DNA of 64,000 bases from Nautilus pompilius (lineage: Eukaryota > Mollusca > Cephalopoda > Nautilida > Nautilidae). The stretch covers positions 1,302,001 through 1,366,000 of the forward strand of contig JACATO010002138.1 in the NCBI GenBank assembly GCA_018389105.1, written 5' to 3'. The translations under genes and the position numbers were made by a program. A model generated the notes under the pieces. The model was not told the DNA's origin, did no database searches, and worked only from the letters and a program-made list of their open reading frames with translations. Shown piece after piece: positions 1-13,171 of this stretch (positions within the stretch are counted from its first letter, which is position 1; the number at the start of each line of letters is the position of its first letter).

Positions 1-440
1 GTCTGCTATAATATCTCACTGTCTGAATATCAGTTTAGTAGTAATCTTAAAGAGCAAATGTCTGCGTGGTAATCATTATTATTCTTTTATATCTAAAAGA
101 GGACAGATGGACAGGTGAAAGAAGCAGGTGACCGAATATTTTTCCTCCTTTTTACTTCAGTTTGATGGTGTGCCATCGTTTGTTGCAGAGAAGGAAAGCA
201 CAGGCACAGCTTTCTAAAATGTCAGGTGATGCCTGTTTTAATGTGAATACATTGTGTCAGGGTTGTTATCTTGTTTACTGTTTCGGTCAGAATTGAAATT
301 TCATCTTCAGTAATTTGAAAATTAAAAAAAAAAAACTAGAGTAAAAACCCTAATTCACTGATGATAATATTTATTTATAGTTTTTAAATAAAAAGGAATA
401 TCTGTTCGTAAAGAAATTTTCTACCACAGAAGATGCACGG

Positions 441-451
441 TGCATGCGCGC

Positions 452-502
<51 letters not shown>
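441..502. repeat. (GT)n microsatellite with TGCATGCGCGCG lead-in
   Basis: A strictly alternating purine/pyrimidine stretch begins as TGCATGCGCGCGCG and continues as about 24 GT units. Such tracts can adopt Z-DNA under negative supercoiling; that is known behaviour of the sequence class and is not shown here. No gene lies within 300 bases on either side. Confidence 0.95.
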
Positions 503-505
<3 letters not shown>

Positions 506-730
506 AAGCTGCTACTGCTACGCACTAAGTACCAGAGGATTATTTTACCCGAGAGGAAATGTACATTTATATATCTACAGGTAGTAATGGAGTGCTAGAC
601 CAGCTTGCCAATTTTTTTTTTTTTTAAACCATAACCTTTTCTTGCTGAATATTGGAAGAATTTACAAATACGCATGAATTTATTCCACTCGCAGCAGTAG
701 GTTGGCATATTGTGTAGCATATTCACTTGT

Positions 731-807
731 CAGTCATTCGCGGACTCCCTGTTGATCAGCCGGTCTTAACAACGGCCTGAATCCACTCCACTATCCGCTG
801 GCGCCAC
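731..807 (-). repeat. possible head of a tRNA-derived SINE (weak copy)
   Basis: On the minus strand this patch reads GGCGCCAGCGGATAGTGGAG followed by TGGATTCAGG, which resembles the A-box head (GGCG...AGTGG-TTAG) of the SINE family seen better at 54.4 and 41.6 kb. No convincing B box or 3' end follows, so this is either a short 5' fragment or a chance match. Confidence 0.25.
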
Positions 808-2189
808 ATCAGTTTGTTCTACGCAATTTCTGTTGTGTTTTGCTCTGTCTGTCTTGTTTTTGGCTTCTTTTTCTGTTTTCACATTAAAAACCCTAAAGAA
901 ATCTGTTCATTGCAAAATTCATTGGTTTTGGCTTTTCCAAGACTCATTTCTCCCCCTCCAACTATCACTGTGGACAGAGTTACGACTTCAAGGTTTGTGC
1001 CCACTCATCACTGACAGATCAGATTACTTGACAATTGTACTTTCCATATTTTATAAAAAATGAAATACTTGAAAACCTTTTTGCTTGTGAAAAAAAAAAC
1101 CAAACAACCAGGAACCACCTTATGGAGTTTTCTAAGATGAACTAGTTGCCAGCATAGAAACTAAAGAATAACGTGTTTATTGCTACATTTTGGTAATATA
1201 ATCTCAGTTGTACTGCACTAACTCTGAATATAAGCAGAGTTAATCAAGGGGGGGGAGGCAGAACTGTAAAAGTGAGAGGGTGAGTTGGCTAGTTTAAAAA
1301 CGAAGCCTTGATGTTCTTACACAAAGATCTGAAAATTGCATAGCACTCATTAGAATAGTCTGCATGCAAAATAAATACATTCTAATTCATTTCTGCTGGC
1401 AAAATACATGCTTTCTATCTGTGTAGCATGATGAATAATTGAAAGTAATGGCAAAACAATAGCTTTATTAACAAAAAGTTAATGGTGCATTTCTTTGTGT
1501 ATAACTGTTACTTTTTGGATTTTGGTACTAAAGTATAAATCCAGTCCAATTTAAAAGCCAGTTTACCAGTAATAAGTGAATCAAGTCACCATTATTTTGA
1601 AATGCTAGCCAAATTTTAAAAACTTATTATCACAGTGGCTCATTAAAAACAAAAATCCACACAGTAAAAAGTTTTAAAAATGCAGTTGATAATACAACTA
1701 ACCTGGATAAGTTAGAATGACAAAACTCTATTTTATGTCACTCTATGTAATACGTAAGTAAAACATTCTTTGGAGTCTTCCATACTTCATTTATCGAAAG
1801 GCATTGTTTATGTTATTACAATAGTATAATAACATAAGCACAAATTATGTCCCAAACATGAACGTTTCAGTAAGTTAGCCACCTTAAAGTATGTGCTACA
1901 ATGGCTGCATTTTAAAAGACACCTGTTGAGAAGTAGGCAATTCTTTATTACCCGATAGTGATTTTTAATCCTGACAGGTGGTTCATTGGAAAGAATAAAA
2001 TGAAATAAAATAGATTCCAGTCTCATGCATCACCGCCATTTGTCAAAATCTTCTCGAGCATCGTTGTATACAAAAAAAAAAGATCTTTAGCAACTTCTAC
2101 AATATTCAAATCATTGTTGATGCTCTTGTGAACATGGAGAAACATCACTTGGTTGGTTTGCTCTTATGCCACTAGATATGTTCAAATTT
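808..2189. other. no recognisable gene; AT-rich spacer
   Basis: Only short open frames without family resemblance occur here, for example at 814-1063. There are short A runs and a G run near 1249. I see no transposon or exon signature. Confidence 0.6.
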
Positions 2190-3290
2190 GCTGCATGACT
2201 GATAAACTTCATTTTGTCATTGCGCTTGACATTGGAAATTGACACTTAGATGCCTATGAGATTTTCAACTTCAGAAAAGAGTTTCCATACCCCTTCATCA
2301 GCATCAAAGGTGTCTGCTACAATATACAACTTTTTTTAGTTATACTGCACCTTATTTGATGGAAAGTTGGCTAACAGCATCTCTACTGGCTGCTGAAATA
2401 ACAAGAGTCAATTTGTTTAAGTACTTTCAGAATTTTGTGATTAAACCTCTGACCTGGCTAACAGTGTCAAGAAATTGGGAGAATTATATGCAAAAGTATT
2501 CTCTGGGAGTTTTTTAAAATGCATAAGGTGAACTTCCATCATTATTTTGTCTTGTTAGAGTCCATACCTTAAACATAAAGCTCAGTAAAGCATTACATTG
2601 TGTGTCCAGAGAGGCTCAGTGCAAGTCAGAACAGATTCTGCTATAATATCCTCCATTTGCAGTTCTCTTGCCACTTCTTCGACTAACAGAATTACACTTA
2701 AGTAAACTTTCAGTCCAAAGTAAGTATCAAATCTCACCATGAGAGAAATTAGTCCTGGAATCTTTTTCACAGCTTGCATTTCACTACTTTCAATAATAGT
2801 TGCATCAAGTTTGTTAAGCACGGTCTCAAAATTATTGAGCATCAATTTGATACTGGGTTTTCTTGCAGTCCACCTAATCTGACTGAGACACTAGTGAAGC
2901 AGAGATGTTTGATGCGAAAGATGCTTGTATGGTGTCAAATACAACAAAACTTTTAGCGTAGTTCTAATCATCAGACAGCCTTTTGCAAAGATGGAGATTC
3001 AAGCAGTGGAGAGACAATAATCCTTTTGGATTTTTTTTGTATTTTCGATAAGAAGTCACCACACCAGAGATGTTCCCTGCAGGGTGATAAAACCGCCATT
3101 TTTTTTATTTTTTAAAGTTTAATAAACTCATTTGTAACAGAACATTTTTGGTATTATTTGCAAGAGATGTTTATCCATTTTGGGGCAACCATAGAGCCCA
3201 ACAAACTTCTGTGATATAATAGCTGTTACTGTGGCTAAACCAGTCAATAACCACTACAAATGTTTCTGACTGCTTGACTTTTTCCATGAA
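2190..3290 (-). pseudogene. relic of a ZMYM1-like hAT transposase (DUF4371 type)
   Basis: The minus strand keeps fragments in the order expected for the ZMYM1/TTF-type hAT transposases found across animals. Near 3210-3270 it reads FVVVIDW (the region of the first catalytic Asp), then KFVGLYGCPKMDKHLLQII near 3140-3200. Next come RWTAR and LNNFETVLNKLDAT, with RFDTYFGLKVYLSVILL and VEEVARELQMEDI inside an 87-residue open frame at 2582-2845. Further down, FDADEGVWKLFSEVENLIGI near 2250-2310 fits the linker before the dimerisation domain. Frameshifts and stops separate the pieces, so no protein is made. A 109-residue open frame upstream (3723-4052), starting MEVPKKKSHH, could be the remains of the N-terminus, but I could not match it. 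No terminal repeats were found. Confidence 0.6.
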
Positions 3291-6200
3291 CATTCTAGAT
3301 GCTTATGTCACATTTTCATTTGTTCATTGATGACTTCATGCGAACTATATATTGTCTCCCCCTCCCCATTTCCTTTTCGGGTTTGTGCTTTGTTGAAATT
3401 AGTTCCTCTTTTTTTGCTTACACCCTTATGTCCACTAACCACTAGCTAGCCCTTACCTTGTGGGCTGCTAAATGCATTTGACTTGTTCCAAGTGGAGGAG
3501 GGAGGGAGTTTGATTTTTGTTTTGCCATAGTTTCTTATTCAGATTTATTCAGTGTAAGCAGATGCTTTGTTTGGTGATAATTAGATTTTTTAATGCATAT
3601 TTTGTTTTTTTTAGATCTTCTAGTTGTTTATGCCACTTCCAGGCATCATCTACACTTCTAGAATAAATAGCTTCTTTAACATATTCTTCCATGTGGTTTG
3701 TTGGTTTGCTCGCTGTCTTATTTTACGAGCACAAGCTGTTGTCTTCCTTTATACCGGTTGAAATTGAAAACTCTGCCTCTAGCACTTTCACCAGATGCAT
3801 ATATATGCACCATTGTTTTGCTTTTATCCTGTGTTGTTGCAGTATTATGTCACAGCATGGTAAATCACAGAAAAGAATAGGACTACCAACTGCACTGCTG
3901 ATTGATGAAGGAGACTTCATAGCAGTTGGATAAATTTGAGCCAAATCATCTCTCTCTTTCTGGCTAGATTTGAGATGGTACTTACCTATCTCTGCACCTC
4001 CAGAGTAACTGCTACTGATATTGTGATGGCTTTTCTTTTTTGGGACCTCCATCTTTAGTTTGCTTTTAGCTGTTCATCAGCAGCCTTGTGATAGTATATA
4101 ACCTTCAGCCATCTTGCAAGCTCAATGATAAACAACCCATCTTTTCTGTAATAGCCCCACCTGCACAAGAGTGCTGAAAAATGAGAGTTCTGCACACTTA
4201 ATGAGAAAGTGTAGGAGCCCTTTGCCCCTTCTTACCTGTCTAAAGCTATGAATACAGTCCCTTTCCTGTTTCTCTGAAAAGATCTAGCAACAGATGTACA
4301 ATGGAAACTTCTAGAATTAAATGCTTGTTGGTAGACATGTTTGTTTGTCTTCTATGGTGGATAACCAGCTACATTTTGAGGGAAACCAACTGTTGAACTG
4401 GACATTTATAATTAAAAAAAAAAATATTCTTGTTTAATTTTGGTTAAAACAATATCATACAAAAGTATTGCTAATGTTCTTGAATTCTAAATGCTTTTGC
4501 CAAAGTAAGAGAAACAAAAAACTTCAGAATTTCAAAGAATTTACACAAGCTACAAGATCAGTAGCATAAATATGTTAAACTGATGACGAGCAGCTCTCAG
4601 GTATGACACTTCTATCTCTCCGTCTCTCTATTTCTCTGCCTGTCTCTCTCTCTCTCATGCTTTGCTAAAGGAGTAAGAAAAAATGAACAAAAGTTTTTAA
4701 GTTTAGTGATGGTATTGATGATTTCAATTTGGAATTTCAAAAGGAAAATAATTTTAATGTAAAGATTTGAATTTTGACATAAACTGATGGCAATAATCGA
4801 CTTGCCTTTAAACCTGTAGTCATGTGGAACATTTATTTTAATCTCTTATTATTTACTATTGTATATATTGGTAGATTTTCTTTTTCTTTTATAATAAAAG
4901 TTTTTAAGATAATCGTTATTGGTAAATTTTTTTTTATTGTCACTGTTGCTGTTTTTGGTTTTAAAACTTAAACTTTAAACTTGGTAGAAAATTTTCAGTT
5001 TAAATTTAAATACTGAAATACATTAAAATCTTGCATCACTAATCTGTTCTCTCATCGAATTTTACCCTTTTTATGAGAATCTGGCCTTGACAGCTGTCTT
5101 GAAGTTTGCAACGCGTCCATAAGCATTAGAGGATGATGTCAGACACACCCTCCCTGATATATTTTACCTTAATAGCAACTCCATCTTTAATGTCAATGTA
5201 TATGATGAAACATGACACAAATGGTGCAATTAAAAAAAAAAAAGGTAATGGAAGAATGCTATGCCATATGTCTATCCCAGTGATTAATAATTTCTTTCTT
5301 GATAGTTATATCTGTCCTAGTCAAATTCCATTTTGTCTGCATTTTATGAAGAGTAGAATAACCGTGGTTTGACCTTTTGTTATAAAAGTTATATATATAT
5401 ATATATATAATTACATGCGCAACGCAAAATAAATAAATTGCTAATGTTAGGAAGAGTCATCAGTTATCTACCAGATGCCATTTATTACTGAGTTGGGCGC
5501 TAAAATGACACTACAGCAACATCTGTTTTAACTCTCCCTCCCTTTACAGCAACATCTGTTTTAGAGGGCACTCCCCCTTGTTGCACTGTCTTAAGTTTTC
5601 ATGACTGGGCGACAGTTTTGTGTTTACCTTTTGAATGACTGGTGTGGCCTTTGAGGAAAACACCAGATTAGCTTTCTGCCTGTTATATTTTGTTTATCTG
5701 AACATTTGTTTTATCTGCTGTACTTCTTATTTTTACAGTAAATGAAAAAAGCAGATATGCTGCTTTATTGTTTTTAATGTTTTGCCCTGTTACATGCTGA
5801 TACAGTCTGGGTCCATGATAGCAGAGGCAAAATTGAATATTGCTATAGCAACTAAATCCCAATGATTTTCCTTGCTGGACAAACACAAAACAACAGTGGG
5901 AACCAGGTTAAGGGATGTGGGTGTTACATGGATTATGCAGATAAATATAAAAATTACAAAAATTTCAATTTCTTTTTAAATAACGAAGTATTAATTCAGG
6001 TGCCATAAAGCTAAACAAAAATATATACTTTTATCATAGGATAAGAGAAAGATAAAAGAAAAAAAATGTTACCCTAATTGTTTAGGGTCCCCCCAACCTT
6101 GTGGTACATTTGATTTATTTTGTTTATAAAATATGTGAAGCCCTCTTGCCCTTCTCTGGATGCAATTTGTGGCCTAGATGCTGTAGGTGTTCTGTTTGTC

Positions 6201-8059
6201 CACATTCTGCTTTCAGTCACTGAAAACTACCAGAGCCATTTCCCTATAGATGAGTGATACGTCGGCAGCAGTTTGTCTTCTTGGCTGTAGAGCCGAGAAA
6301 GGTATTCTGAGTACAGCAGGAAGGTGTGTTTGCACACTCTCTCGACAGAGACATTTCTAGAGTAAGGCACCTGTGACACCTTGTTTACAAAAAAAAAAAG
6401 TGATTAATAGTTTACACTCAGAATCTTGGAATTTCTTATTGCATCTGCATTTCTAAAGCCCTCATCAGTTTGCATTAAATGCAAATTAACGCATATCAAA
6501 CCAAATGGCAAAAAATGACAAAACTCTTTTGATATTTGTGTTAATGTTTTAGCTGGAATAACTACATATTAATGCTCAAAATTTTCAATTTTACTGTTTC
6601 TATCATCTGAGTTATGCTATTATGGTTATAGTGTTGATATTGTGGCTTTTCTTTTCTGCCATAAATTTTCACAGTTGATTAACTAGATTTTACATTTGCA
6701 TCTTTCGCTGCTGCTGTCAGGAATTTATCATTATTTTTTTTTTTGTTTGTTTGTTTGTTTCAAAATTACTGGTGGTATTTTTGTTGCTTCCATCAAAGCA
6801 GTTTGTATGCCATTGGAGGCCATCAGACAATTTATTGTTATTTATAAAACTAATAAACTAACTAGTGGCAGCCATGCTGTTGAAGTATGGGGAAATGTCT
6901 CCATCTTTTGGTTTATTTCCATCTGGGTTTTAAATGCTAATTTCTTCTACGATCATGTCTTTATTATTAAACAGGACTGCACGTATTATATACACATGTA
7001 CGATGTATACTATCAACTAAAGATTCTATACTTTGCGAACAAAGAGTCTGAAATAAATGTAGTAAAATTGTATGGAGAATGCTTATTAATGTTTCTGTTC
7101 TTATTGCTTAAAAGAGAAACTTAGCTTTAATTTCTCTAATTTGAATAAACCTGTTAAAATTAAAATATTTTTAAAAAAAAAAGGTGTATGGCCAAGTTTC
7201 ATTTGAACGTTCTTAGAATGTATGTGCTTACTGTTATTGAACAGCCTCATTGTGCTGGTTTTGTAATAAAGATAATCCTAAATCTGAAAGTGTATTTATG
7301 TTTATTTTTTAATAAAAAAGACTAGTCTATTATAATCACAAAAAAAATACAGATAAATTTGGTACACTGAAAAGGAAAAATTACTAAGTTATAATAATTA
7401 AAATGGCTTTATGAAAATTATCAGATTATTATTTTAATTCTATTCCCTTTCCCAAAGCTTTCATTGCAATGTCTAGTGGGCAAAAACACCCTAAAACATA
7501 TCTTTTTTTAAAAAAAAAATATGAAGATGCAAATTAATGTACAAAAGATTTTAATCCTTTGTAAGCCTCTTTATATACATTTTGTGCTCTGCTTGTGTGG
7601 CACGTGTGCGTTGAACATGCAGATTTGAAGTTTATTGTTGATTTCTATTCTTGGTTTCATTGCTGAAAAGTTACTTTTCCTAATATTGGCCCATTTAGTC
7701 TCAGAAGAGACTTAACACTTTAAATTGAAGATAGTTATTCCGTACTGTTAATTAGACGTTTATGTGGCTGATTCTGTCATATTATTAAACCAACACACAC
7801 ACTGCTGGTAGGCTTTTGGATAGCAGAGCATTTGTTTTGATAGCCAGTTTTTCTCCCACATTTAAAATAAAGGACTCTGGTAGGAAAGTTCCTAGTAAAA
7901 TTGGAAGTGTAAGGGCCCACTTGGCACAGGATTTGCAATGCGTCCAATCTAGTGGATGGGCTGCAGCAAGCACTACACTCCTTCGCTAGGTTTGTCTGCA
8001 TCAACAGTAACCTTTAAACATCGAGAGAAATGTCATGGACTTTACTAGCCATATAGTTC
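3291..8059. other. no recognisable gene; simple repeats
   Basis: The first 760 bases may hold the N-terminal part of the hAT relic described at 2190-3290. Beyond that I see only simple sequence: TC-rich stretches at 4616-4656, an (AT) run at 5390-5409, and numerous poly-T and poly-A runs. A 142-residue open frame at 6696-7124 is the longest non-transposon frame in the window. It is hydrophobic, AT-driven in composition and resembles no family I know, so I treat it as chance. Confidence 0.55.
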
Positions 8060-9640
8060 AGTAGTTGTTTTTTTTTCTCTTTTTTTCATAGTATGATTAA
8101 GCATAAGGCACATTCTCCATTTAGGATGTGCTGTGTGAAAGTGCACCCTGTTTTGCCAGCTCTACCAATAGAATGAAATTTGTTGTGGCACGGTGGAGGT
8201 GTTTGACAGTACCACTTGCTGAATTTGAGCAATTTGTCGACATTCGTGATCTCTTGAGAGATGAGGATATTTAAGTGTGTTGATGGCTACCTAGGCCAAC
8301 GGGGAAGATAAATACCTTAGATGAGTTGTGATTGAATTTGTCTGGTCTACTCAGTGCTTCTCGAATTGCAATGTGTTCTGCGCTGAAGTTTCAGCATTTA
8401 TCTGGATTATCTATTGGAAAGTCTTAGATGTGATTGTCTGCTAATGAAATGGACTTACCTGCTTCTCCACCGTCATATTGACCACTGAAGAACATTATTG
8501 AATTGCTTGGAGTGTTTAAGCTAGCTCCAAGTTCTGGCTGTTGTAGATCAGCCTTTTGGATCAAGCAGTGAATCTGGCACCAAAAAATTAAAGTCCAGGA
8601 TATTCTTGCTATCAGTGGGATTTGTAGATGATAGGAAGGGCATTAGAACCCGGTTTTTAAATTAGGTTGTACCATTGAGAAATATGCATTTTAATCTTTT
8701 GCTGGGTGACCTGACAAATGATGTAGTGTTGTATTTATCACCAGTAAGGCTATATAGACATTTTAAAACTATTTGGCTGCCTTGAATTTGCACATAATAA
8801 AATGTAGTGGTAGATTATGGATTTTCTTTGAGACAAGTGATGTGGTACCCAGTTACGTATGGTGTTGTAAGCTCCATATTTTGAGAAACTATCATCAAAA
8901 GAGTATAATTAAGGTGAGACAGTTATAATGTCAAAAGTCTATTATTTCTTAGCACTAAAAGTACTCAACTCTACATGTGGCTGACTGATGCATTGCTAAC
9001 AGAGTGAATTATCTTAGTGTTCTTTTCTAGTCAGTGATGGAAAGACTATAAATGTGATCAGTTGATTTAGTGTGCATGGCATACTGAGTATTCGCAGAAT
9101 GGTTAGGTTTAAATTTTGCTTGCAATATCATAGAAGATTTTTCTTTTCAAACTTTTGAAAATTTCACCAAATAAAAATTGTTGCATTGTCAAAATGCTGC
9201 ACCTATTCTTGCAAGATGACCTGCTGGTTTCTCAATACACTAATAAAGAGCTTGTAAAATTAACATGTGTACTGTGTCATATAATATGCTAATAAATTGG
9301 AAATTGTTCATTGTAATGTCAAGACCTATATGTAGAGAATGCATACCTTTTTAATATTATTGATTTTTGTTTATGCCAAGAATATTAATTGCACCCCAAT
9401 CTTTTCCAGAAACTACTGTCAGCAGATTTACTAGGGACATTCAACTGAAACCTGTCCAGATACCATTTATGTTGATGCTATTTTAGAGAGATTCAGAAAA
9501 AAATTTTAATGTATGCTTTGGTTCACTGGATATTGATTATGGATGGCCAACTTTCTTAGAAGACAAATTTTGCAACCTAGATGAGTAGTTGATCATTGAT
9601 ACCAAGATTATGTAGAATGGGATTGAGAGCAACTTTTGAT
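8060..9640 (-). pseudogene. decayed non-LTR retrotransposon (RT and RNase H remnants)
   Basis: On the minus strand a degraded RNase H domain is readable. SIMFFSGQYDGGEAGKSISL (about 8420-8495) corresponds to the TDGS-containing first strand. It is followed by KC-stop-NFSAEHIAIREALS (about 8340-8395), where related LINE RNase H domains have CSNF.AE..AI..AL. Then come HNSSKVFIF and a terminal VELAKQGA (about 8145-8165), like the family's AD.LAKQGA. About 1.2 kb upstream in the reading direction, ILHNLGINDQLLI-stop-VAKF (about 9575-9620) resembles the RT segment L..LGI...L..W...F. Order and spacing fit a LINE with a C-terminal RNase H. Several stops and shifts make it dead. The element could extend to about 10.6 kb; I could not identify its 5' part or tail. 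Confidence 0.5.
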
Positions 9641-12600
9641 CAGTAGTCTGATAAGATTGACAAAACTAGCATTTTGATTAGTTATTTAAACTGCCATCCA
9701 AAGTTATTACCAACTTGTATAAAATAAAAACCTGATTGTTTAGGCAATGCTCTTCCTTGTGAAGAAAGATTCATTTTATGGAGGAAGAAATTGCGCCCCA
9801 TATATATATATCATTGCTTTGGCATGGATTACAGTTTAAAGAAATTGCTTTTGGAACTTTTAACTTCTGTTCATCTGTAAGATCAGGATGGTAGCTATTT
9901 GTTAGACTTTGTGCGAATGGCTGCTGTTCCAGCTGGACTTTGTGATAGCAAGATTATGAAGATTGAGAAGTGTTTGGCTATAAACTACTAGGCTCTATTA
10001 GGATCGATCCATAAAAAAATGTGCCTTCAGCATCATTTCCTTCTGTCATTGCAATGTTTGTCTTTTCTTTTTTTTTTTTACTCTGGTTCAATTTTATGGT
10101 TGTACATGATGTAGAGTTATCCCCCCTCTTTTTTTTTTGTTTTTTTTTCATATTTCATGTCAACATTGTTAATTTCTTTTCTTGATTGATTGTATCCTCT
10201 CTCTCAGCACCCAGTTGGTGTTTCTTCTGTGCGTATTCTGTTTAGCTGATTTCCAGGCAGCAGAGTGAAAGATTTTGATATCAGAGGTGGTCCATCTCTG
10301 TATCTTAATGCACAAAAGCTGCAGTGGTGGAATTGAGAGAGTTTTTAGTTGGCTGCCTTAAACTTCTGACATTCTTTTTAGGTTTTCTTCTGTGATTGAT
10401 GCAAGATATTGATATAGTTTACTCATTATTCTGTAAATCACTCTCAGGTTTCTTCCTTACTTAATGTACTCCTCTTATTTCAGAGCATTAGTCTCTTGGT
10501 CCTCCAAAGAGATGGCAATTCAACTTTAGAAACCGTATTGTTGGCTTAATGTTTTTGAAAAGCATCCCAGTGAAAGGTCTCCGGTATCGGAACTGGTGTA
10601 GTCTTGTGGAGAGTGTTCAACATTAAAATCAACAAATATAAGACAAGTTTTATCTAAAAATATTTGTAAAATATGCATCAAAAGGATGGTACACATTTAA
10701 AAATGGTCCCAAATCCAGTTGATTGGCTTCTTTATAGCAAACAATCAGTCTATTGTTTTGATAGACTGCGGCCCCTTATAATTTTCTCCAGTGTTTCCAT
10801 TGTTCTGTGTTTAGCTGACCATGCTGTACAGTCATGTACGAACCAATTATGTTCAATATTTTTTCAAGCTACTGCATAATGTTATACTTTAAGCTGCTGT
10901 GCATTGGAGTTTTGATTCCAAGAATGCACACTTTCCACATGGCAGTAAAACAAAAAAAGTTGACTCTTTGTATGTCACCTGAGATGCATTTGCTCCCCAC
11001 TACTACTCACATCTGTGTTACTGAGCACAGGTTGAGCCATAGGGGTTGTGCTGCATATTATCTTCCTCATTATTATAGCAGCCCTTTGTAGAGACAAATC
11101 CATATGTTGCTGTAGCCTCATATGCTTTGTTGAGTGCATTCAGTTCAATCTCAAATGCTAACTTGTGCTTCTAGGTTTGTCTCAGGTTAGGTAAAAACTT
11201 ATATGATTTAGAGATGGTTAAAAGGACAGCAAAAAAGAAAGAAAGAAAAGAATAGTTTGACCATTTATTTGTAAGGAGCATGCAATTTACTATCCCCTTG
11301 TTAAATCTGACATTTTTCTCTGGCTAAAAATAATTTACATATTCAAAATTTCTAGATATTTTTGCAATTCTTGCAGTGTGCAAGATTATAACTAAACAAA
11401 ATATGTAAGAAAACTAGAAATAAATTATTTAATATAATTTCACTTTAATTTATAGAAGGTAGAAAGCCACGAAAGCTTATACAAAAGGTCCTTGGTAAAG
11501 GGAAATGTTTTCCAATATCTGTCCTTGGTGGCTTCACCTACTCATCATAGTATTACTAACTGTAGAAAACCTTAAAAACTAATGAAATTGTTGCTGTTCT
11601 ATGTTTTAAAACCCTTAATTATTTTAATACTTTTTACTACATCTTTTGTTAAATCTATGAAACCCAAAACAAAAGTAATCTTTTGTTGTTGTTTGTTAGT
11701 GTGTTCTAAATGTTTAAAATTGGGAAACATTCAGGTGAACAAACCCTGAACCTATTCTAATAATTCCACACCTTATCTTGATAGGGACTTGGTGTACACA
11801 CAGTGTCTTATTATTCATGGTGTAGTACAGAACAAAAAAAGTATTTTATTTTTATATTTGGTATTTGTCTTAGTTACTCCTATGGTCTTGTTAACTTTGT
11901 TATCAGTTCTAACAGCTAACATTTTTGTTAATGTTAATTCCCTAATTCTTTCCTGATTTCTGATCTTATTATCTTCCAGATATTATTAATAACAAAACGT
12001 TATTTTACTTAATGTCTAACCAATATCATGTTATTTTTAAATGAAACAGCATTTTACCTGACCTATCTGATAAGTTGTTGCAATTTATCTGAAAATGAAT
12101 TTGGCATCTCAGCTTTACACTGATTTCTCGGCAAATTTTTTAACCGTGTATTCCTGCCACGCTATGAGCATCAAAACTTGATGCAGATTCTGAGCACTAA
12201 GTTTCTTTGCCATTCTCATTAAATCTATTAATTTTGTTTAATAATGACGAATGCTCCATTTTTAGCAGAACAAGAACCGACAGTCTAGTATTTGAAACTC
12301 TGACAGACAGAGTCATCATTCACATTAAACCAAAGCCAGACTAGCATCACTGTAACGGTACTGGCGAGAATTCATTTTGAAAGTGCCTGGTAATTTTAAT
12401 TATGGATGCTTATGGAGAAGCTGTTAACTTTGATACACACATTTGCATATGGAATATTCTCAGGTGATGAAAGTTAAGTAAATTTATACAATTAGAGAAT
12501 CAAAAAAAAAAAAAAATTAATTACTTTAGGAAAAGGAAACAAATGTTTTTAAGTAATCGCCAGGTGTTGTCTTTTTTTTTTTTTTAAAAAAAATAGAAGG

Positions 12601-12736
12601 TAACTGAGGAGGTGTTGATGGTTGTGAACTGGGGAAAATGGGAGCCTCTCTGGTCTGCTGGCCATCTGTTTTCTAAGACCAGCAGATTTCATGCTGTTCA
12701 CCAGAACCTGGCACTTTGTCCTGATTTGCCAGCTAT
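9641..12736. other. no recognisable gene
   Basis: Long poly-T tracts lie near 10066-10079 and 10128-10148, poly-A near 12501-12514, and a T/A run at 12572-12592. Short open frames at 10673-11091 show no family resemblance. The segment to about 10.6 kb might be the unrecognised 5' part of the LINE relic. Confidence 0.5.
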
Positions 12737-12762
12737 AGGTGTAAGTCTAACAACTTACACCT
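12737..12762. repeat. perfect 10-bp inverted repeat with 6-nt loop
   Basis: AGGTGTAAGT is followed by CTAACA and then ACTTACACCT, a perfect small hairpin about 400 bases upstream of the hAT transposase relic. It may be a chance hairpin or part of the element's subterminal sequence. Confidence 0.8.
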
Positions 12763-12865
12763 TGTGGTGTGGCTAATCAACTAATGGTTATGGAAATTAT
12801 GCTGCTGACAACAGGGTTGGGTTTTAGCCACTATTAAAACATAGATGTTTAAATTTCAATTTCAT

Positions 12866-13048
12866 TTACAAAGAGAATTGTAATTTAATAGTATGAGTAA
12901 CATCTGTAAATGTTTTAGGTGATGTTTTTAGGTATCTTAGATAATCTTCGTGTGCTTTAGGTATCAATCCAATTGCATTAGGTGTGAAAGATAATTCCTC
13001 TGTGTCAAGGGCAATCAAAGAGTAATGGTCCAGGGTTGAGTCACCCAT
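12866..13048 (-). CDS. short open frame of 60 codons, unidentified
   Basis: This frame reads MGDSTLDHYSLIALDTEEL and continues with mixed, protein-like composition that is less AT-skewed than neighbouring chance frames. It lies between two copies of the 15-bp word AAGAGAATTGTAATT (12871 and 13059) and just upstream of the hAT transposase relic, on the opposite strand. I do not recognise it. It could be a fragment of another transposon or simply a chance frame. Confidence 0.2.
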   Translation of the reverse strand: MGDSTLDHYSLIALDTEELSFTPNAIGLIPKAHEDYLRYLKTSPKTFTDVTHTIKLQFSL

Positions 13049-13171
13049 TGTATTAGGTAAGAGAATTGTAATTAATCCAGCCTGTGTGTGTCACATTTGG
13101 GTATAAATACAGGAGGATTTTAGTCTTAATTTCATAATTAGTTTGAATAGTGATCAGTTTTACAAGACACC

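Noticed and set aside
6696-7124. 142-codon open frame
   Set aside because: Composition follows the AT-rich background, there is no family resemblance, and no splice or promoter context is visible.
8454-8462. CAG|GTAAGT donor on the minus strand
   Set aside because: It lies inside the RNase H remnant of the LINE relic, so the donor match is most likely chance.
10305-10349. Plus-strand SCSGGIERVFS, like the conserved end of hAT transposases
   Set aside because: An isolated motif match. No other hAT segment was readable around it, and a stop follows shortly after. It stays a possibility but not a supported feature.
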